Below are positions 7,730 through 19,115 of a DNA stretch of 64,000 nt, one piece after another (within the stretch, counting starts at the first letter, position 1; every line of letters begins with the position of its first letter). The notes under the pieces are model-generated. The model made no database searches, was not told where the DNA came from, and saw only the letters and a program-made list of their open reading frames with translations. The translations under genes and the position numbers were made by a program. Where the stretch lies: the NCBI RefSeq assembly GCF_016792905.1, contig NZ_JAEULP010000056.1:53555-117554 (forward strand), in the 5' to 3' direction. This stretch comes from Tabrizicola sp. GTDB lineage: Bacteria > Pseudomonadota > Alphaproteobacteria > Rhodobacterales > Rhodobacteraceae.

Positions 7730-10700
7730 ATGGCCATCACGCTCGACGACAAGTATGTGGCGGAAGCCGGGTCGGTCTACCTGACCGGCACCCAGGCGCT
7801 GGTCAGGCTGCCGATGACCCAAATGCGGCGGGATCGGGCCGCGGGGCTGAATACCGCCGCCTTCATCTCGGGCTATCGCGGCTCGCCCCTGGGTACCTAC
7901 GACCAGCAGTTGGCCAAGGCGAGGAAGTTCCTTGACCGGCACGATATCGTCTTCCAGCCGGGGTTGAACGAGGATCTCGCGGCCACCGCCGTCTGGGGCA
8001 GCCAGCAGGTGCACCTGTCGTCAGGCGCGCGCAAGGACGGTGTGCTGGGCATCTGGTACGGCAAGGGGCCTGGCGTCGACCGATCCGGCGATGTGTTCAA
8101 GCACGCAAATGCCGCAGGGACCGCGCCGCATGGTGGCGTTCTTGCCATTGCGGGGGACGACCATACCTGCAAGTCGTCGTCCATCCCCCACCAGTCGGAT
8201 CATGCTTTCATCTCGGCGCTGATGCCGATGCTGTATCCCTCATCGGTGCATGAATTCCTGGAGATGGGCCTTCTGGGCATCGCGATGTCGCGTTATTCGG
8301 GCTGCTGGGTCGGCTTCAAGGTCATCTCGGAAACCGTCGAGATCAGCACGGTGGTCGATCTGGCGCAGGAAGGTCGGCAGTTCGCCCTGCCGCAGGATTT
8401 CGAGTTGCCACCTGGCGGGCTGTCCTTGCGCTGGCCCGACCCGCCCCTGGTGCAGGACGAACGCTTGCAAGAGCACAAGGGCTATGCCGCCATCGCCTTT
8501 GCCCGGGCGAACAGCGTCGACACGGTGGTCTCCGACGCGCCCAATGCCCGATTTGGCATAGTTGCCTCGGGCAAGGCCTACGAGGACGTTCGGCAGGCGC
8601 TGGCCGAGCTGGGCATCGGCCCGGAGGAGCGCGCCCTGATCGGCCTGCGCTTCTACAAGGTGCGGATGCCCTGGCCCCTGGAACCGGAAGGAATCCGCGC
8701 CTTTTCGCAGGGCCTGGAAGAGGTGTTGATCGTCGAGGAACGGCGCGAGATCATCGAGAACCAGATCAAGCAGCAGCTGTTCAACTGGCGGGCAGATGTG
8801 CGTCCGCGTATCGTCGGAAAGTTCGACGAGGCCGGGACACCGTTCCTCAGCCTGTCCGCCGGGCTGACCGTGGCGCGAGTCGCCGGTGCAATCGCGGAAC
8901 GTCTGCTGCGACTTGACCTGCCCGAAGGGCTGGCGAGCCAACTGCGTCGCCGCGCCAAGCATCTGCACGAAGCCGAAGCGCGGGGCAGCGCGCAGGTACC
9001 GCCGATCGTGCGCCTGCCGCACTACTGCGCCGGATGTCCGCACAACACCTCGACGAGGGTGCCGGAAGGCTCGAAGGCCATGGCCGGGATCGGGTGCCAT
9101 TTCATGGTGCAGTGGATGGACCGCCGGACCGAGACCTTTACCCACATGGGCGCTGAGGGCGTACCGTGGACCGCGATCGGAAGGTTCACCGACGAAAAGC
9201 ACCGCTTCGTCAATCTTGGCGACGGCACATTCTTCCATTCCGGCCATCTTGCCATCCGCCAGTCGGTCGCGGCAGGGGCGAACATCACCTACAAGATCCT
9301 ATACAATGACGCCGTGGCGATGACTGGCGGTCAGCCGGTGGATGGCGTGCTGACCCCGCCACAGATCACCCATCTGATGTATCACGAACGCGTGGCGCGT
9401 ATCGTCCTGATGTCCGACCGGCCCGATCTCTACTCCGCCGCCGACCTCGCCCCCGGCACCAAGATCCGCCACCGCGACGAGATCGATGCTGTGATGCTGG
9501 AGTTGCGCGAGGTGCCCGGTGTGACCATCATCGTCTTCGAGCAGACCTGTGCTGCGGAAAAGAGACGGCGGCGCAAGCGGGGTATGCTGGAAGACCCCGG
9601 CCTGCGGCTCTGGATCAATCCGGAGGTATGCGAGGGCTGCGGCGATTGTTCGGAAAGGTCGAACTGCATCGCGGTCGAGCCGGAAGAGACCGAAATGGGC
9701 CGCAAGCGGCGCATCAACCAGTCAATGTGCAACAAGGACTATTCCTGCCTCAAGGGCTTCTGCCCGTCCTTCGTGACCGTGCGCGGAGGCAAGCTGCGAA
9801 AGCAGCGGTCCGAAAACGGCCCGGATATACAGACGCTGCCGGAACCTCTCCTGCCAGCGATCGAGCGCGCTTGGAACCTGGCGCTGGCCGGGGTTGGCGG
9901 CACCGGGGTGCTGACCATCAGCGCAATCCTTGGCATGGCTGCACATATCGAGGGCAAGATTCCGATGGTGCTTGATATGGCCGGGCTGGCGCAGAAAGGC
10001 GGCGCAGTGATGAGTCATGTCCGGGTGTCCCGGCCAGACCGTCCCGTGGCCGCCCCGCGCATCGCGGCCGGCAGCGCCGACCTCCTGATCGCGGCGGATG
10101 GCGTGGTAGCGGTCTCGAAGGAGTGCATCGTCCTTTGTGATCCGGACCGGACCCAGGCAGTCCTGAACACCCGCGTCACCCCGGTTTCCGACTTCATCCG
10201 CAATCGCGATTTTGACTTTCAAGAGGCGGCTGTCGAACGCAACGTGGCGCGGGCGGTCAGGTCGGACCGTCACTTTCTGGATTTCTCTGCGCTGGCGGCA
10301 CGACTTACGGGAGATGAGATCGGGGCCAACCTGATGATGCTGGGCTATGCCTGGCAACAGGGGATGGTGCCGATCGGGCGCGAGGCCATCCTGCAGGCAA
10401 TCAAACTGAATGGCGTGGCGGTCATGGCCAACTCCGATTCCTTCAACTGGGGCCGGGTTCTGGCGCATGATCCGGGCCATGTCCGACGCCTGACCGCCGC
10501 AGAGGCGCGGCCCGATCTCGAGACGATGTCCACAGAACGCATCGTGGAGCACCGCGCGGCCCATCTGCGGGCCTATCAGAACGAGGCCCTTGCCAACCGC
10601 TATCGCACCTGGTTGTCGAAGATCGACGAGGTTGCGGCACCGGCGCGGGTCGGTGCCAATGACCTGAAACGTCAGGTCGCAAGCGCCTATGCGCGCGTCC

Positions 10701-11185
10701 TCGCCTACAAGGACGAATACGAGGTCGCCCGGCTCTACTCGACAGCCAAGTTCCGGGCATCGCTGGACAAGGTCTTCGACGGCGACTTCCGCATCGCCTT
10801 CAATCTTGCCCCGCCGATGCTGCCCGGCAAGGCCGCGGACGGCCGCCCGAAAAAACGCGAGTTCGGCCCCTGGATCCTGCCCGTATTCCGCGTTCTTGCA
10901 CGCCTGAAAGGCCTGCGCGGGACTTGGGCGGATCCGTTCGGCCACACGACGGACCGCAAGCTGGAGCGGCAGCTGATCGTGGACTACGAGGATGACCTGG
11001 CGCTGGTTGTCAGGAAACTGACCGCCGAAAATCTTCCGCTTGCCCGCGAATTGCTGTCCCTGCCCGAGAAGATCCGGGGCTATGGTCCGGTCAAGGAAGC
11101 GGCCTACCGCCAGCAGATGGCCCGACGCGCCGATATCCGTGTCGCGCTGGATCGCAACGGGCCCATGGCCATCGCCGCAGAATGA
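7730..11185 (+). CDS. Fused indolepyruvate:ferredoxin oxidoreductase-type 2-oxoacid oxidoreductase (alpha-gamma fusion)
   Basis: A 1151-residue cytoplasmic ThDP / iron-sulfur enzyme that oxidatively decarboxylates 2-oxo acids to acyl-CoA. The N-terminal half is the IorA-like region (FISGYRGSPLGTYDQQL; LPHYCAGCPHNTS near residue 430; a ThDP-binding stretch with NLGDGTFFHSG). A cysteine-rich segment follows (VCEGCGDC, then CNKDYSCLKGFCP, about residues 633-680) for [4Fe-4S] clusters. The IorB-like gamma domain (GVGGTGVLTISAIL) starts near residue 720. This long fused form is typical of Alphaproteobacteria and Burkholderia. It stands 12 bp before the isovaleryl-CoA dehydrogenase gene, so it may convert 2-oxoisocaproate to isovaleryl-CoA in place of a branched-chain dehydrogenase complex. 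Aryl-pyruvates are the classical substrates. Confidence 0.9.
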   Translation: MAITLDDKYVAEAGSVYLTGTQALVRLPMTQMRRDRAAGLNTAAFISGYRGSPLGTYDQQLAKARKFLDRHDIVFQPGLNEDLAATAVWGSQQVHLSSGARKDGVLGIWYGKGPGVDRSGDVFKHANAAGTAPHGGVLAIAGDDHTCKSSSIPHQSDHAFISALMPMLYPSSVHEFLEMGLLGIAMSRYSGCWVGFKVISETVEISTVVDLAQEGRQFALPQDFELPPGGLSLRWPDPPLVQDERLQEHKGYAAIAFARANSVDTVVSDAPNARFGIVASGKAYEDVRQALAELGIGPEERALIGLRFYKVRMPWPLEPEGIRAFSQGLEEVLIVEERREIIENQIKQQLFNWRADVRPRIVGKFDEAGTPFLSLSAGLTVARVAGAIAERLLRLDLPEGLASQLRRRAKHLHEAEARGSAQVPPIVRLPHYCAGCPHNTSTRVPEGSKAMAGIGCHFMVQWMDRRTETFTHMGAEGVPWTAIGRFTDEKHRFVNLGDGTFFHSGHLAIRQSVAAGANITYKILYNDAVAMTGGQPVDGVLTPPQITHLMYHERVARIVLMSDRPDLYSAADLAPGTKIRHRDEIDAVMLELREVPGVTIIVFEQTCAAEKRRRRKRGMLEDPGLRLWINPEVCEGCGDCSERSNCIAVEPEETEMGRKRRINQSMCNKDYSCLKGFCPSFVTVRGGKLRKQRSENGPDIQTLPEPLLPAIERAWNLALAGVGGTGVLTISAILGMAAHIEGKIPMVLDMAGLAQKGGAVMSHVRVSRPDRPVAAPRIAAGSADLLIAADGVVAVSKECIVLCDPDRTQAVLNTRVTPVSDFIRNRDFDFQEAAVERNVARAVRSDRHFLDFSALAARLTGDEIGANLMMLGYAWQQGMVPIGREAILQAIKLNGVAVMANSDSFNWGRVLAHDPGHVRRLTAAEARPDLETMSTERIVEHRAAHLRAYQNEALANRYRTWLSKIDEVAAPARVGANDLKRQVASAYARVLAYKDEYEVARLYSTAKFRASLDKVFDGDFRIAFNLAPPMLPGKAADGRPKKREFGPWILPVFRVLARLKGLRGTWADPFGHTTDRKLERQLIVDYEDDLALVVRKLTAENLPLARELLSLPEKIRGYGPVKEAAYRQQMARRADIRVALDRNGPMAIAAE

Positions 11186-11197
11186 GGAGTTGGTGAC

Positions 11198-12360
11198 ATG
11201 TTCAACGCTTCGATGAAGTTCGACCTGGGCGAAGAGGTCAACGCGCTGCGCGACATGGTGCACGCCTGGGCGCAGAAACGGGTGAAGCCGCTGGCCGCAG
11301 GGATCGACAAGGACAACGACTTCCCGGCAGCGCTTTGGCGCGAGATGGGCGCTCTTGGCCTTCTGGGGATCACCGTCCCCGAGGAGTATGGCGGCGCTGG
11401 GATGGGCTATCTTGCACATGTGGTTGCGGTCGAGGAAATCGCCCGCGCCTCGGCTTCGGTCTCGCTCAGCTATGGCGCGCATTCCAACTTGTGCGTGAAT
11501 CAGATCAAGCTGAACGGAAGCGAGGCGCAGAAGCGCAAGTACCTGCCCGGCTTGATCAGCGGCGACCATGTCGGAGCGCTGGCCATGTCCGAGGCCGGGG
11601 CGGGTTCGGACGTCGTTTCCATGAAGCTCCGGGCCGAAAGGCGCAACGGCTATTATGTCCTGAACGGCACCAAGTTCTGGATCACCAACGGGCCGGATGC
11701 CGATACCCTGGTCGTCTACGGAAAGACCGACCCCGAGGCCGGGTCGAAGGGGATCACCGCCTTTCTGGTCGAGAAGACGATGAAGGGCTTCAGCACCTCG
11801 AAGCATTTCGACAAGCTGGGGATGCGGGGGTCGAATACCGCCGAACTGGTGTTCGAGGATGTCGAGGTTCCGTTCGAGAATGTACTCGGCACCGAGGGCA
11901 AGGGCGTCCGCGTGCTGATGTCGGGCCTTGATTACGAACGGGTGGTGCTGTCGGGCATCGGCACCGGGATCATGGCCGCCTGCCTGGACGAGATCATGCC
12001 CTACATGGCCTCCCGCAAGCAGTTCGGGCAGCGGGTTGGCGACTTCCAGCTGATGCAGGGCAAGATCGCCGACATGTACACCAAGCTGAACTCGGCCCGG
12101 GCCTATGTCTACGCCGTCGCCCGCGCCTGCGACCGGGGCCAGGTCACGCGGGCTGACGCCGCCGCCTGTGTGCTTTACGCCTCGGAGGAGGCGATGGTGG
12201 TCGCGCATCAGGCCGTGCAGGCGATGGGCGGCGCAGGCTTCATGAACGAAACCCCGGTCAGCCGGTTGTTCCGCGACGCCAAGCTGATGGAGATCGGCGC
12301 AGGCACCAGCGAAATCCGCCGGATGCTGATCGGGCGCGAGATGATGGGGGCGATGAGCGC

Positions 12361-12364
<4 letters not shown>
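11198..12364 (+). CDS. ivd: Isovaleryl-CoA dehydrogenase
   Basis: A 388-residue FAD acyl-CoA dehydrogenase that oxidises isovaleryl-CoA to 3-methylcrotonyl-CoA in leucine breakdown. Recognisable family segments are [52 protein letters not shown] and MLIGREMMG at the C-terminus. [11 protein letters not shown] near residue 247 matches the isovaleryl-CoA dehydrogenase position of the catalytic glutamate. The stop overlaps the start of the carboxylase gene by 4 bp. Context with both methylcrotonyl-CoA carboxylase subunits makes the assignment firm. Confidence 0.95.
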
Positions 12365-13968
<1,604 letters not shown>

Positions 13969-13978
13969 GGGGGCCACG

Positions 13979-15982
13979 ATGTTTGCCAAGATCCTGATTG
14001 CCAACCGTGGTGAAATCGCTTGCCGCGTCATCGCCACCGCACACCGAATGGGAACGAAAACAGTCGCGGTCTACTCCGACGCCGACGCGGGTGCCAAGCA
14101 TGTGGAACTGGCCAACGAGGCGGTCCACATCGGCGGTGCGGCAGTTTCCGACAGCTATCTGCGCGGCGAGGCGATCATTGCCGCTGCGCTGCGCACCGGG
14201 GCCGAGGCAATCCATCCCGGCTACGGTTTCCTGTCCGAGAACCCCGGTTTCGTCGAAGCGGTCGAGGCCGCCGGTCTGGTCTTCATCGGGCCGCCCGCCA
14301 GCGCCATCCGCGCCATGGGGCTGAAAGATGCCGCGAAAAGCTTGATGACCAAGGCCGGGGTTCCAGTGGTCCCCGGCTATCACGGCGAAAACCAGGATCC
14401 CGACTTTCTGGCGGCCGCGGCGGATGGGATCGGCTATCCCGTCCTCATCAAGGCGCGGGCGGGCGGTGGCGGCAAGGGCATGCGCCTTGTCGAGAACCCC
14501 GCCGGGTTCCGCGCAGCGCTGGAAAGCGCGAAGCGCGAAGCGCAGTCGAGTTTCGGCGACCCCGCCTGCCTGATCGAGAAATACGTCACCCAACCCCGCC
14601 ACATCGAGATCCAGGTCTTCGGCGACGCCCATGGAAACGTGATCCATCTTTTCGAGCGGGATTGCAGCCTGCAACGCCGCCACCAGAAGGTGATCGAAGA
14701 GGCTCCCGCGCCCGGCATGCCCGCGCAGGTCCGCGCCGCCATGGGACTCGCGGCGGTCGAGGCGGCAAAGGCCATCGGCTATCGCGGCGCCGGAACCGTC
14801 GAGTTCATCGTCGACGGGTCCGGCCCTCTGCGCGAGGACGGCTTCTGGTTCATGGAGATGAACACCCGACTGCAGGTCGAGCATCCGGTGTCGGAAGCCA
14901 TCACCGGGCTCGATTTCGTCGAACTGCAATTGCGGGTCGCTGCGGGCGAACCGCTGCCGATCCGGCAGGAGGAACTGTCGATCGACGGCTGGGCGTTCGA
15001 GGCCCGGCTCTATGCCGAGGATGTTCAAAAGGGATTCCTTCCGGCGATCGGCAGGCTGGACCACCTGTCCTTTCCATCCGGCGTGGCCTTTTCGCGCGGC
15101 GCGGTGCGGGTCGACAGCGGTGTGCGCGAGGGGGATTCCATATCGCCCTGGTACGATCCGATGATCGCCAAGGTCATCGTGCACGGCGCCAACCGCCCTG
15201 CGGCGCTCAATCTGCTCGCGACAACCCTGAGCGAAGTCCGGGTGGCCGGCACTACAACCAATCTGGAGTTCCTGACCGCCCTGGCCCGGCACGAGGGATT
15301 TGCCGCCGGAGAGGTCGATACCGGGCTGATCGGTCGCGATCTGGCCAGCCTGACGGCAAGGCCGCCCATGTCGACGGCGATCCCGGCCTTGGCGGCGCTG
15401 GCGGCCCTTGGGTCGTTGAATGGCGACCGCGGAAATGATCCCTGGAACCTGCTGACCGGTTGGCGCGCATGGTCGGACGCCGAGGATTTCGTCACGCTCA
15501 GGCTCGGTGAGCAAGTGGTCCACATGCGCATCCTCCACCTTGGGCAGCACCGTTATCAGGCAAGTGCCGACAACCTCGACTGCACGCTGACCATCGCGCA
15601 AAGCCGCGACGGCGTCGTGCATTTCGACAGCGACGGGTTGCGCTCGAAAGCCGAGATCGTGCCTCGCGCCCGATCGATTTCCGTTTTCCATGACGGCTAC
15701 TGCGACAAGTTCGAACTGGTTGATGACCTTGCCGTCGCAGAAAGCAAAGTGGCGGGCGGAGATTCGATCATGGCACCGATGCCGGGCCTTGTATCGGCGG
15801 TCCGGACGAAGGTCGGAGCCGTGGTTCGCACAGGCGATCCTCTGCTGGTGCTTGAGGCGATGAAAATGGAACACATCCTGACCGCACCCCGCGATGGCGT
15901 GGTTGCCGACGTGCTCGTCTCGGAAGGGGATCAGGTGACGGACGGGCTCCTGCTACTGCGGCTTGAGGCGCAGAATGGGTGA
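13979..15982 (+). CDS. mccA: Methylcrotonyl-CoA carboxylase biotin carboxylase/carrier (alpha) subunit
   Basis: A 667-residue biotin-containing subunit. The biotin carboxylase domain (about residues 1-450) starts FAKILIANRGEIACRVI, has the glycine-rich ATP loop ARAGGGGKGMR and the active-site stretch EMNTRLQVEHPVSEAITG. The C-terminal biotin carrier domain carries the biotinylated lysine in EAMKMEH near residue 632. The ATG at 13979 is preferred over a codon 30 bp upstream because the family begins at MFAKI. It works with the beta subunit just upstream, and its end overlaps the lyase gene by 8 bp. Confidence 0.95.
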   Translation: MFAKILIANRGEIACRVIATAHRMGTKTVAVYSDADAGAKHVELANEAVHIGGAAVSDSYLRGEAIIAAALRTGAEAIHPGYGFLSENPGFVEAVEAAGLVFIGPPASAIRAMGLKDAAKSLMTKAGVPVVPGYHGENQDPDFLAAAADGIGYPVLIKARAGGGGKGMRLVENPAGFRAALESAKREAQSSFGDPACLIEKYVTQPRHIEIQVFGDAHGNVIHLFERDCSLQRRHQKVIEEAPAPGMPAQVRAAMGLAAVEAAKAIGYRGAGTVEFIVDGSGPLREDGFWFMEMNTRLQVEHPVSEAITGLDFVELQLRVAAGEPLPIRQEELSIDGWAFEARLYAEDVQKGFLPAIGRLDHLSFPSGVAFSRGAVRVDSGVREGDSISPWYDPMIAKVIVHGANRPAALNLLATTLSEVRVAGTTTNLEFLTALARHEGFAAGEVDTGLIGRDLASLTARPPMSTAIPALAALAALGSLNGDRGNDPWNLLTGWRAWSDAEDFVTLRLGEQVVHMRILHLGQHRYQASADNLDCTLTIAQSRDGVVHFDSDGLRSKAEIVPRARSISVFHDGYCDKFELVDDLAVAESKVAGGDSIMAPMPGLVSAVRTKVGAVVRTGDPLLVLEAMKMEHILTAPRDGVVADVLVSEGDQVTDGLLLLRLEAQNG

Positions 15983-16832
15983 GCGGGTTACGGTGTTCGA
16001 GGTCGGGCCACGGGACGGGCTTCAGAACGAGTCGCGCGTGATTGACACGGCAGACAAGATTCGCCTGATCGACGGCCTCTCTGCCTGCGGCTTCACCCAT
16101 ATCGAGGCCACAAGTTTCGTCAGCCCGCGATGGGTGCCGCAGATGGCGGACGCGGCGGCGGTTATGGCCGGCATCCGGCGTGCGGCGGGAGTGTCCTACG
16201 CGGCACTGACGCCGAACCTGCAGGGCTTCGAGCGTGCGCTGGACGCCCGAGCGGACGAAGTGGCTGTCTTCGCCTCTGCCTCGGAGGGGTTCTCGCAAAG
16301 GAACATCAACTGTTCGATCGCGGAAAGCCTCGAGCGTTTCCGTCCCGTGCTCCTCCATGCAAGGGCGGCGATGCTGCCGGTGCGGGGCTATGTCTCCTGC
16401 GTGACGGATTGCCCGTTCGACGGGCCGGTCGCGCCAGCGGCCGTGGCGCGGGTCGCCGAAGCGCTGATCGACATGGGCTGCTATCAGGTCAGCCTTGGCG
16501 ATACCCTCGGTTCGGCCACCCCAGAGACGACAGGAAGAATGCTGGACGCCGTTCTTGAGCGGTTGCCGGCCACACGGTTGGCAGGGCATTTCCACGACAC
16601 ACGTGGGCTGGCCCTGCAGAACATCGCCCTCTGCGTTGGTCTTGGTCTGCGGACGTTCGACAGTTCGGTCGGCGGACTCGGCGGCTGCCCCTATGCGCCG
16701 GGCGCACAGGGCAATGTCGCGACCGAGGCGGTCGTCGCCATGCTTCACAATCGGGGCTTCGAAACGGGCATCGACGTCGAGGCGCTGGCCGAGATGTCAC
16801 GATTTGCGCAAGACCTGCGGAGACCGCTATGA
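15975..16832 (+). CDS. mvaB: Hydroxymethylglutaryl-CoA lyase
   Basis: A 285-residue TIM-barrel lyase that cleaves HMG-CoA to acetoacetate and acetyl-CoA, the last step of leucine degradation. VFEVGPRDGLQNE near the N-terminus, AGHFHDTRGLALQN and the loop GGLGGCPYAPGAQGN with the catalytic cysteine are all present. The ATG at 15975 overlaps the carboxylase stop region and gives the usual N-terminus. A TTG four codons upstream is less likely. Its stop overlaps the next gene by 4 bp. Confidence 0.95.
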   Translation: MGERVTVFEVGPRDGLQNESRVIDTADKIRLIDGLSACGFTHIEATSFVSPRWVPQMADAAAVMAGIRRAAGVSYAALTPNLQGFERALDARADEVAVFASASEGFSQRNINCSIAESLERFRPVLLHARAAMLPVRGYVSCVTDCPFDGPVAPAAVARVAEALIDMGCYQVSLGDTLGSATPETTGRMLDAVLERLPATRLAGHFHDTRGLALQNIALCVGLGLRTFDSSVGGLGGCPYAPGAQGNVATEAVVAMLHNRGFETGIDVEALAEMSRFAQDLRRPL

Positions 16833-17626
16833 ACTGGAAGACCCTGGATATCCGGACTGACGAACGCGGCGTCGCCCAGGTCAGGCTGAACACCCCCGAA
16901 AAGCGCAATGTCCTTTCCGCTCGGATGATTGCCGAGCTGACCGAAATGGCAGGCACCATCGGCAATGACAGCAGGACCCGGGCCATCGTCCTTTCCGGGG
17001 CGGGGTCCACATTCTGCGCCGGCGCAGACCTGACCTGGATGAAGGCCCAGATCGAGGCCGATCGGGCACAGCGCATGCGCGAGGCGCGAAAGCTTGCCGA
17101 GATGCTGCAGGCCATGAACACCATTCGTGCCCCATTGATCGGCCGCTTGCAGGGCGGAGCTTTCGGTGGCGGGATCGGCATGGCCTGCGTCTGCGACGTG
17201 ACATTGGCCGACACCACGACCAAGTTCTGTTTCTCGGAAACCCGACTCGGAATCATCCCGGCAACGATCGGGCCCTATGTCCTGGCCAGGATGGGTGAGG
17301 GTAACGCTCGCCGGGTCTTCATGTCCGCCCGCGTTTTCGACGCGGTCGAGGCCGAACGCCTTGGAATCGTTTCCCGGGCAGTTGCAGGAGAATATCTCGA
17401 CCAGGCCGTCGCGGCGGAAGTGGCGCCATATCTTCACGTCGCGCCGGGTGCCGTCGCCGCGGCCAAGAAACTGGCCCGCGATCTCGGACCCCGCATTGAC
17501 GCCGAGGTCATCGACGACACGATCCGCCGCCTTGCCGATGCCTGGGAGGGACCCGAGGCCGAGCACGGAATTGCCGCCTTTCTGGACAAGCGTCCGGCCA
17601 AGTGGGCAGCGCCAATCCGTGGATGA
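16829..17626 (+). CDS. Enoyl-CoA hydratase/isomerase family protein, probable methylglutaconyl-CoA hydratase
   Basis: A 265-residue crotonase-fold protein. The oxyanion-hole segments are LSGAGSTFCAGADLTWM (near residue 55) and LQGGAFGGGIGMACVCD (near residue 108), and FCFSETRLGIIPATIGPYVL carries the usual glutamate region. It is the last gene of the leucine operon and supplies the one step otherwise missing, hydration of 3-methylglutaconyl-CoA to HMG-CoA, so the role is assigned by context (LiuC/AtuE-like). Crotonase specificity cannot be decided from motifs alone. Confidence 0.88.
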   Translation: MNWKTLDIRTDERGVAQVRLNTPEKRNVLSARMIAELTEMAGTIGNDSRTRAIVLSGAGSTFCAGADLTWMKAQIEADRAQRMREARKLAEMLQAMNTIRAPLIGRLQGGAFGGGIGMACVCDVTLADTTTKFCFSETRLGIIPATIGPYVLARMGEGNARRVFMSARVFDAVEAERLGIVSRAVAGEYLDQAVAAEVAPYLHVAPGAVAAAKKLARDLGPRIDAEVIDDTIRRLADAWEGPEAEHGIAAFLDKRPAKWAAPIRG

Positions 17627-17789
17627 TGCTTCACGCAAATGAACGCGGCAGCTTTCTGTGCTTGGATGGACCGCGCTGACCAGGCTGTTGCGACCGCTGC
17701 ATCGGTATTCTGAGCCGCGCGAAAATTGGTCTCTTCGTCCGCGGACGTGTGAGATGGCCCAAGCGTGCAGGAGGGCGTAGCAGGCCGCC

Positions 17790-19067
17790 TTACCAGGGGT
17801 CGACCGAAACTCCATGCCGCCGGGCTTCTGCTACGCGTGGGGGCAACCCTTCTTGACCCGGGTAGTTGGTGACGGCACCGCTTTCGATCAGAGCGACCGT
17901 ACCCGCGACAGCCGAAGCGCGACCTTGTGGTGAATAGAAATCGCCACGCACCTGAATGGTCGCCGCAAGGAAGCGGACAAGGCATGCGACATCGGCTGGG
18001 TCGGGTCGGTTTGGCGTGGACCAAAAACCTTCAAGTGGTCCCTGATGGGTGACGCCCGGAATGTCGTAGGTCGCTATTCCAAGGCATTTCACCGGGCAAC
18101 CAACTTGCAGCGCATGCAATCCGACGGTGCTGTTCACAACGATACACCCCATAGCGCCGCCCAGAAGGGCCCTGAGATCGCCACCGTCGATGAAATCGAC
18201 TCTGTCCGCCAACCCGGCCTTTGCAGCGAGTGACAGAGTGACGGCCCGCCAGTCCGTCAGACCGTTGTCCATTGGGTGAAGTTTGACCACCAAATGCGAA
18301 TTGCCGGGAGCATCAGCGGCGAAAGAGGCAATCACCTCCTGCAGCACGGGCCTGAGCCCACCATATCGGGAGTTTGCGCGGATCTGGTAGTCGTCTTCCA
18401 TCTGCAAGGCCAATACGAAGAACGGATCGGCCTCGACAAGTCGCTCTCGGATGACGGCATTGGCATGGCGGGCATTGCGCGCCGCTCTGAGGTTTCGCGG
18501 AATGTAGGAAAGATACTCGACAATCGGATGGTGGGCGCGATCCGACACGAAATGCGGGAAAAATGGTCGGAAGATCGCGTTGCCAAGATGATACGCCACC
18601 TCGGCCAAAGCTTCTTGCCAGTAGGGGTGGCTGTAGCGGGGCCTCATGTCCGGCGTGGGAAGCGTCGCGGCATGCGCGCGAATGACCTCTAGCCGGTCGG
18701 GAAAATGCGAATGGACCGACTGGCCGCCAAGTTCGACGGTGATCCAGTCGGGGCGCAGGTACCCAAGCTCATAGGACAAAGGCGTGATCCCGCGACGCCT
18801 TGCCACCCGCTGCGCAACGACGTGATAAGGGTGGCGATCGGCGAAGTAGACCAGAAGATCAATCGCCTCCGTCACGACCAGCCGGTCAAGCCATGCCTCC
18901 CAGTCCTGCAGGCTGCCACGATAGCAGATCGCCCCGGCGCCACGCCAGAACAGCCAGTCGCCGACATTGAGCGTGACATGCCGGACCGTGTGTCCACGCC
19001 TTGCCAATTCCTGTCCAAGGTCCCGCGAAAAGAAGGATGGATGACCTTGCAGGAACAAGACCTTCAT
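17790..19067 (-). CDS. Capsule polysaccharide protein KpsS/LipB/RkpJ-like (Kdo transferase family)
   Basis: A 425-residue protein beginning MKVLFLQGHPSFFSRDLGQEL and containing HVTLNVGDWLFWRG, LSYELGYLRPDWITVELGG, VKLHPMDNG, DGGDLRALLGGAMG and VNSTVGLHAL. This is the layout of capsule biosynthesis proteins of the KpsS group (PF05159). Characterised members add Kdo to a lipid acceptor to begin the linker between capsule and its lipid. The ATG at 19067 is preferred over a GTG three codons upstream. It is the distal gene of the leftward capsule unit, 48 bp after the galactofuranosyltransferase. The usual partner KpsC is not in this window. Confidence 0.85.
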   Translation of the reverse strand: MKVLFLQGHPSFFSRDLGQELARRGHTVRHVTLNVGDWLFWRGAGAICYRGSLQDWEAWLDRLVVTEAIDLLVYFADRHPYHVVAQRVARRRGITPLSYELGYLRPDWITVELGGQSVHSHFPDRLEVIRAHAATLPTPDMRPRYSHPYWQEALAEVAYHLGNAIFRPFFPHFVSDRAHHPIVEYLSYIPRNLRAARNARHANAVIRERLVEADPFFVLALQMEDDYQIRANSRYGGLRPVLQEVIASFAADAPGNSHLVVKLHPMDNGLTDWRAVTLSLAAKAGLADRVDFIDGGDLRALLGGAMGCIVVNSTVGLHALQVGCPVKCLGIATYDIPGVTHQGPLEGFWSTPNRPDPADVACLVRFLAATIQVRGDFYSPQGRASAVAGTVALIESGAVTNYPGQEGLPPRVAEARRHGVSVDPW

Positions 19068-19115
19068 CGGCGTCACCCGACGGCCCCTTGCCGAAAGGGA
19101 TATGATGCACCGGCA

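Noticed and set aside
9722-12208. Long open frame (828 codons) on the minus strand opposite the oxidoreductase and ivd genes
   Set aside because: It is antisense to two clear genes with complete motifs; its translation is rich in His, Arg, Gln and Gly with no domain. It is an effect of high GC in the opposite strand.
17736-17747. Palindrome CGTCCGCGGACG between the convergent crotonase and KpsS-like genes
   Set aside because: No loop and no T-tract, so not a terminator; 12-bp palindromes arise by chance in GC-rich DNA.
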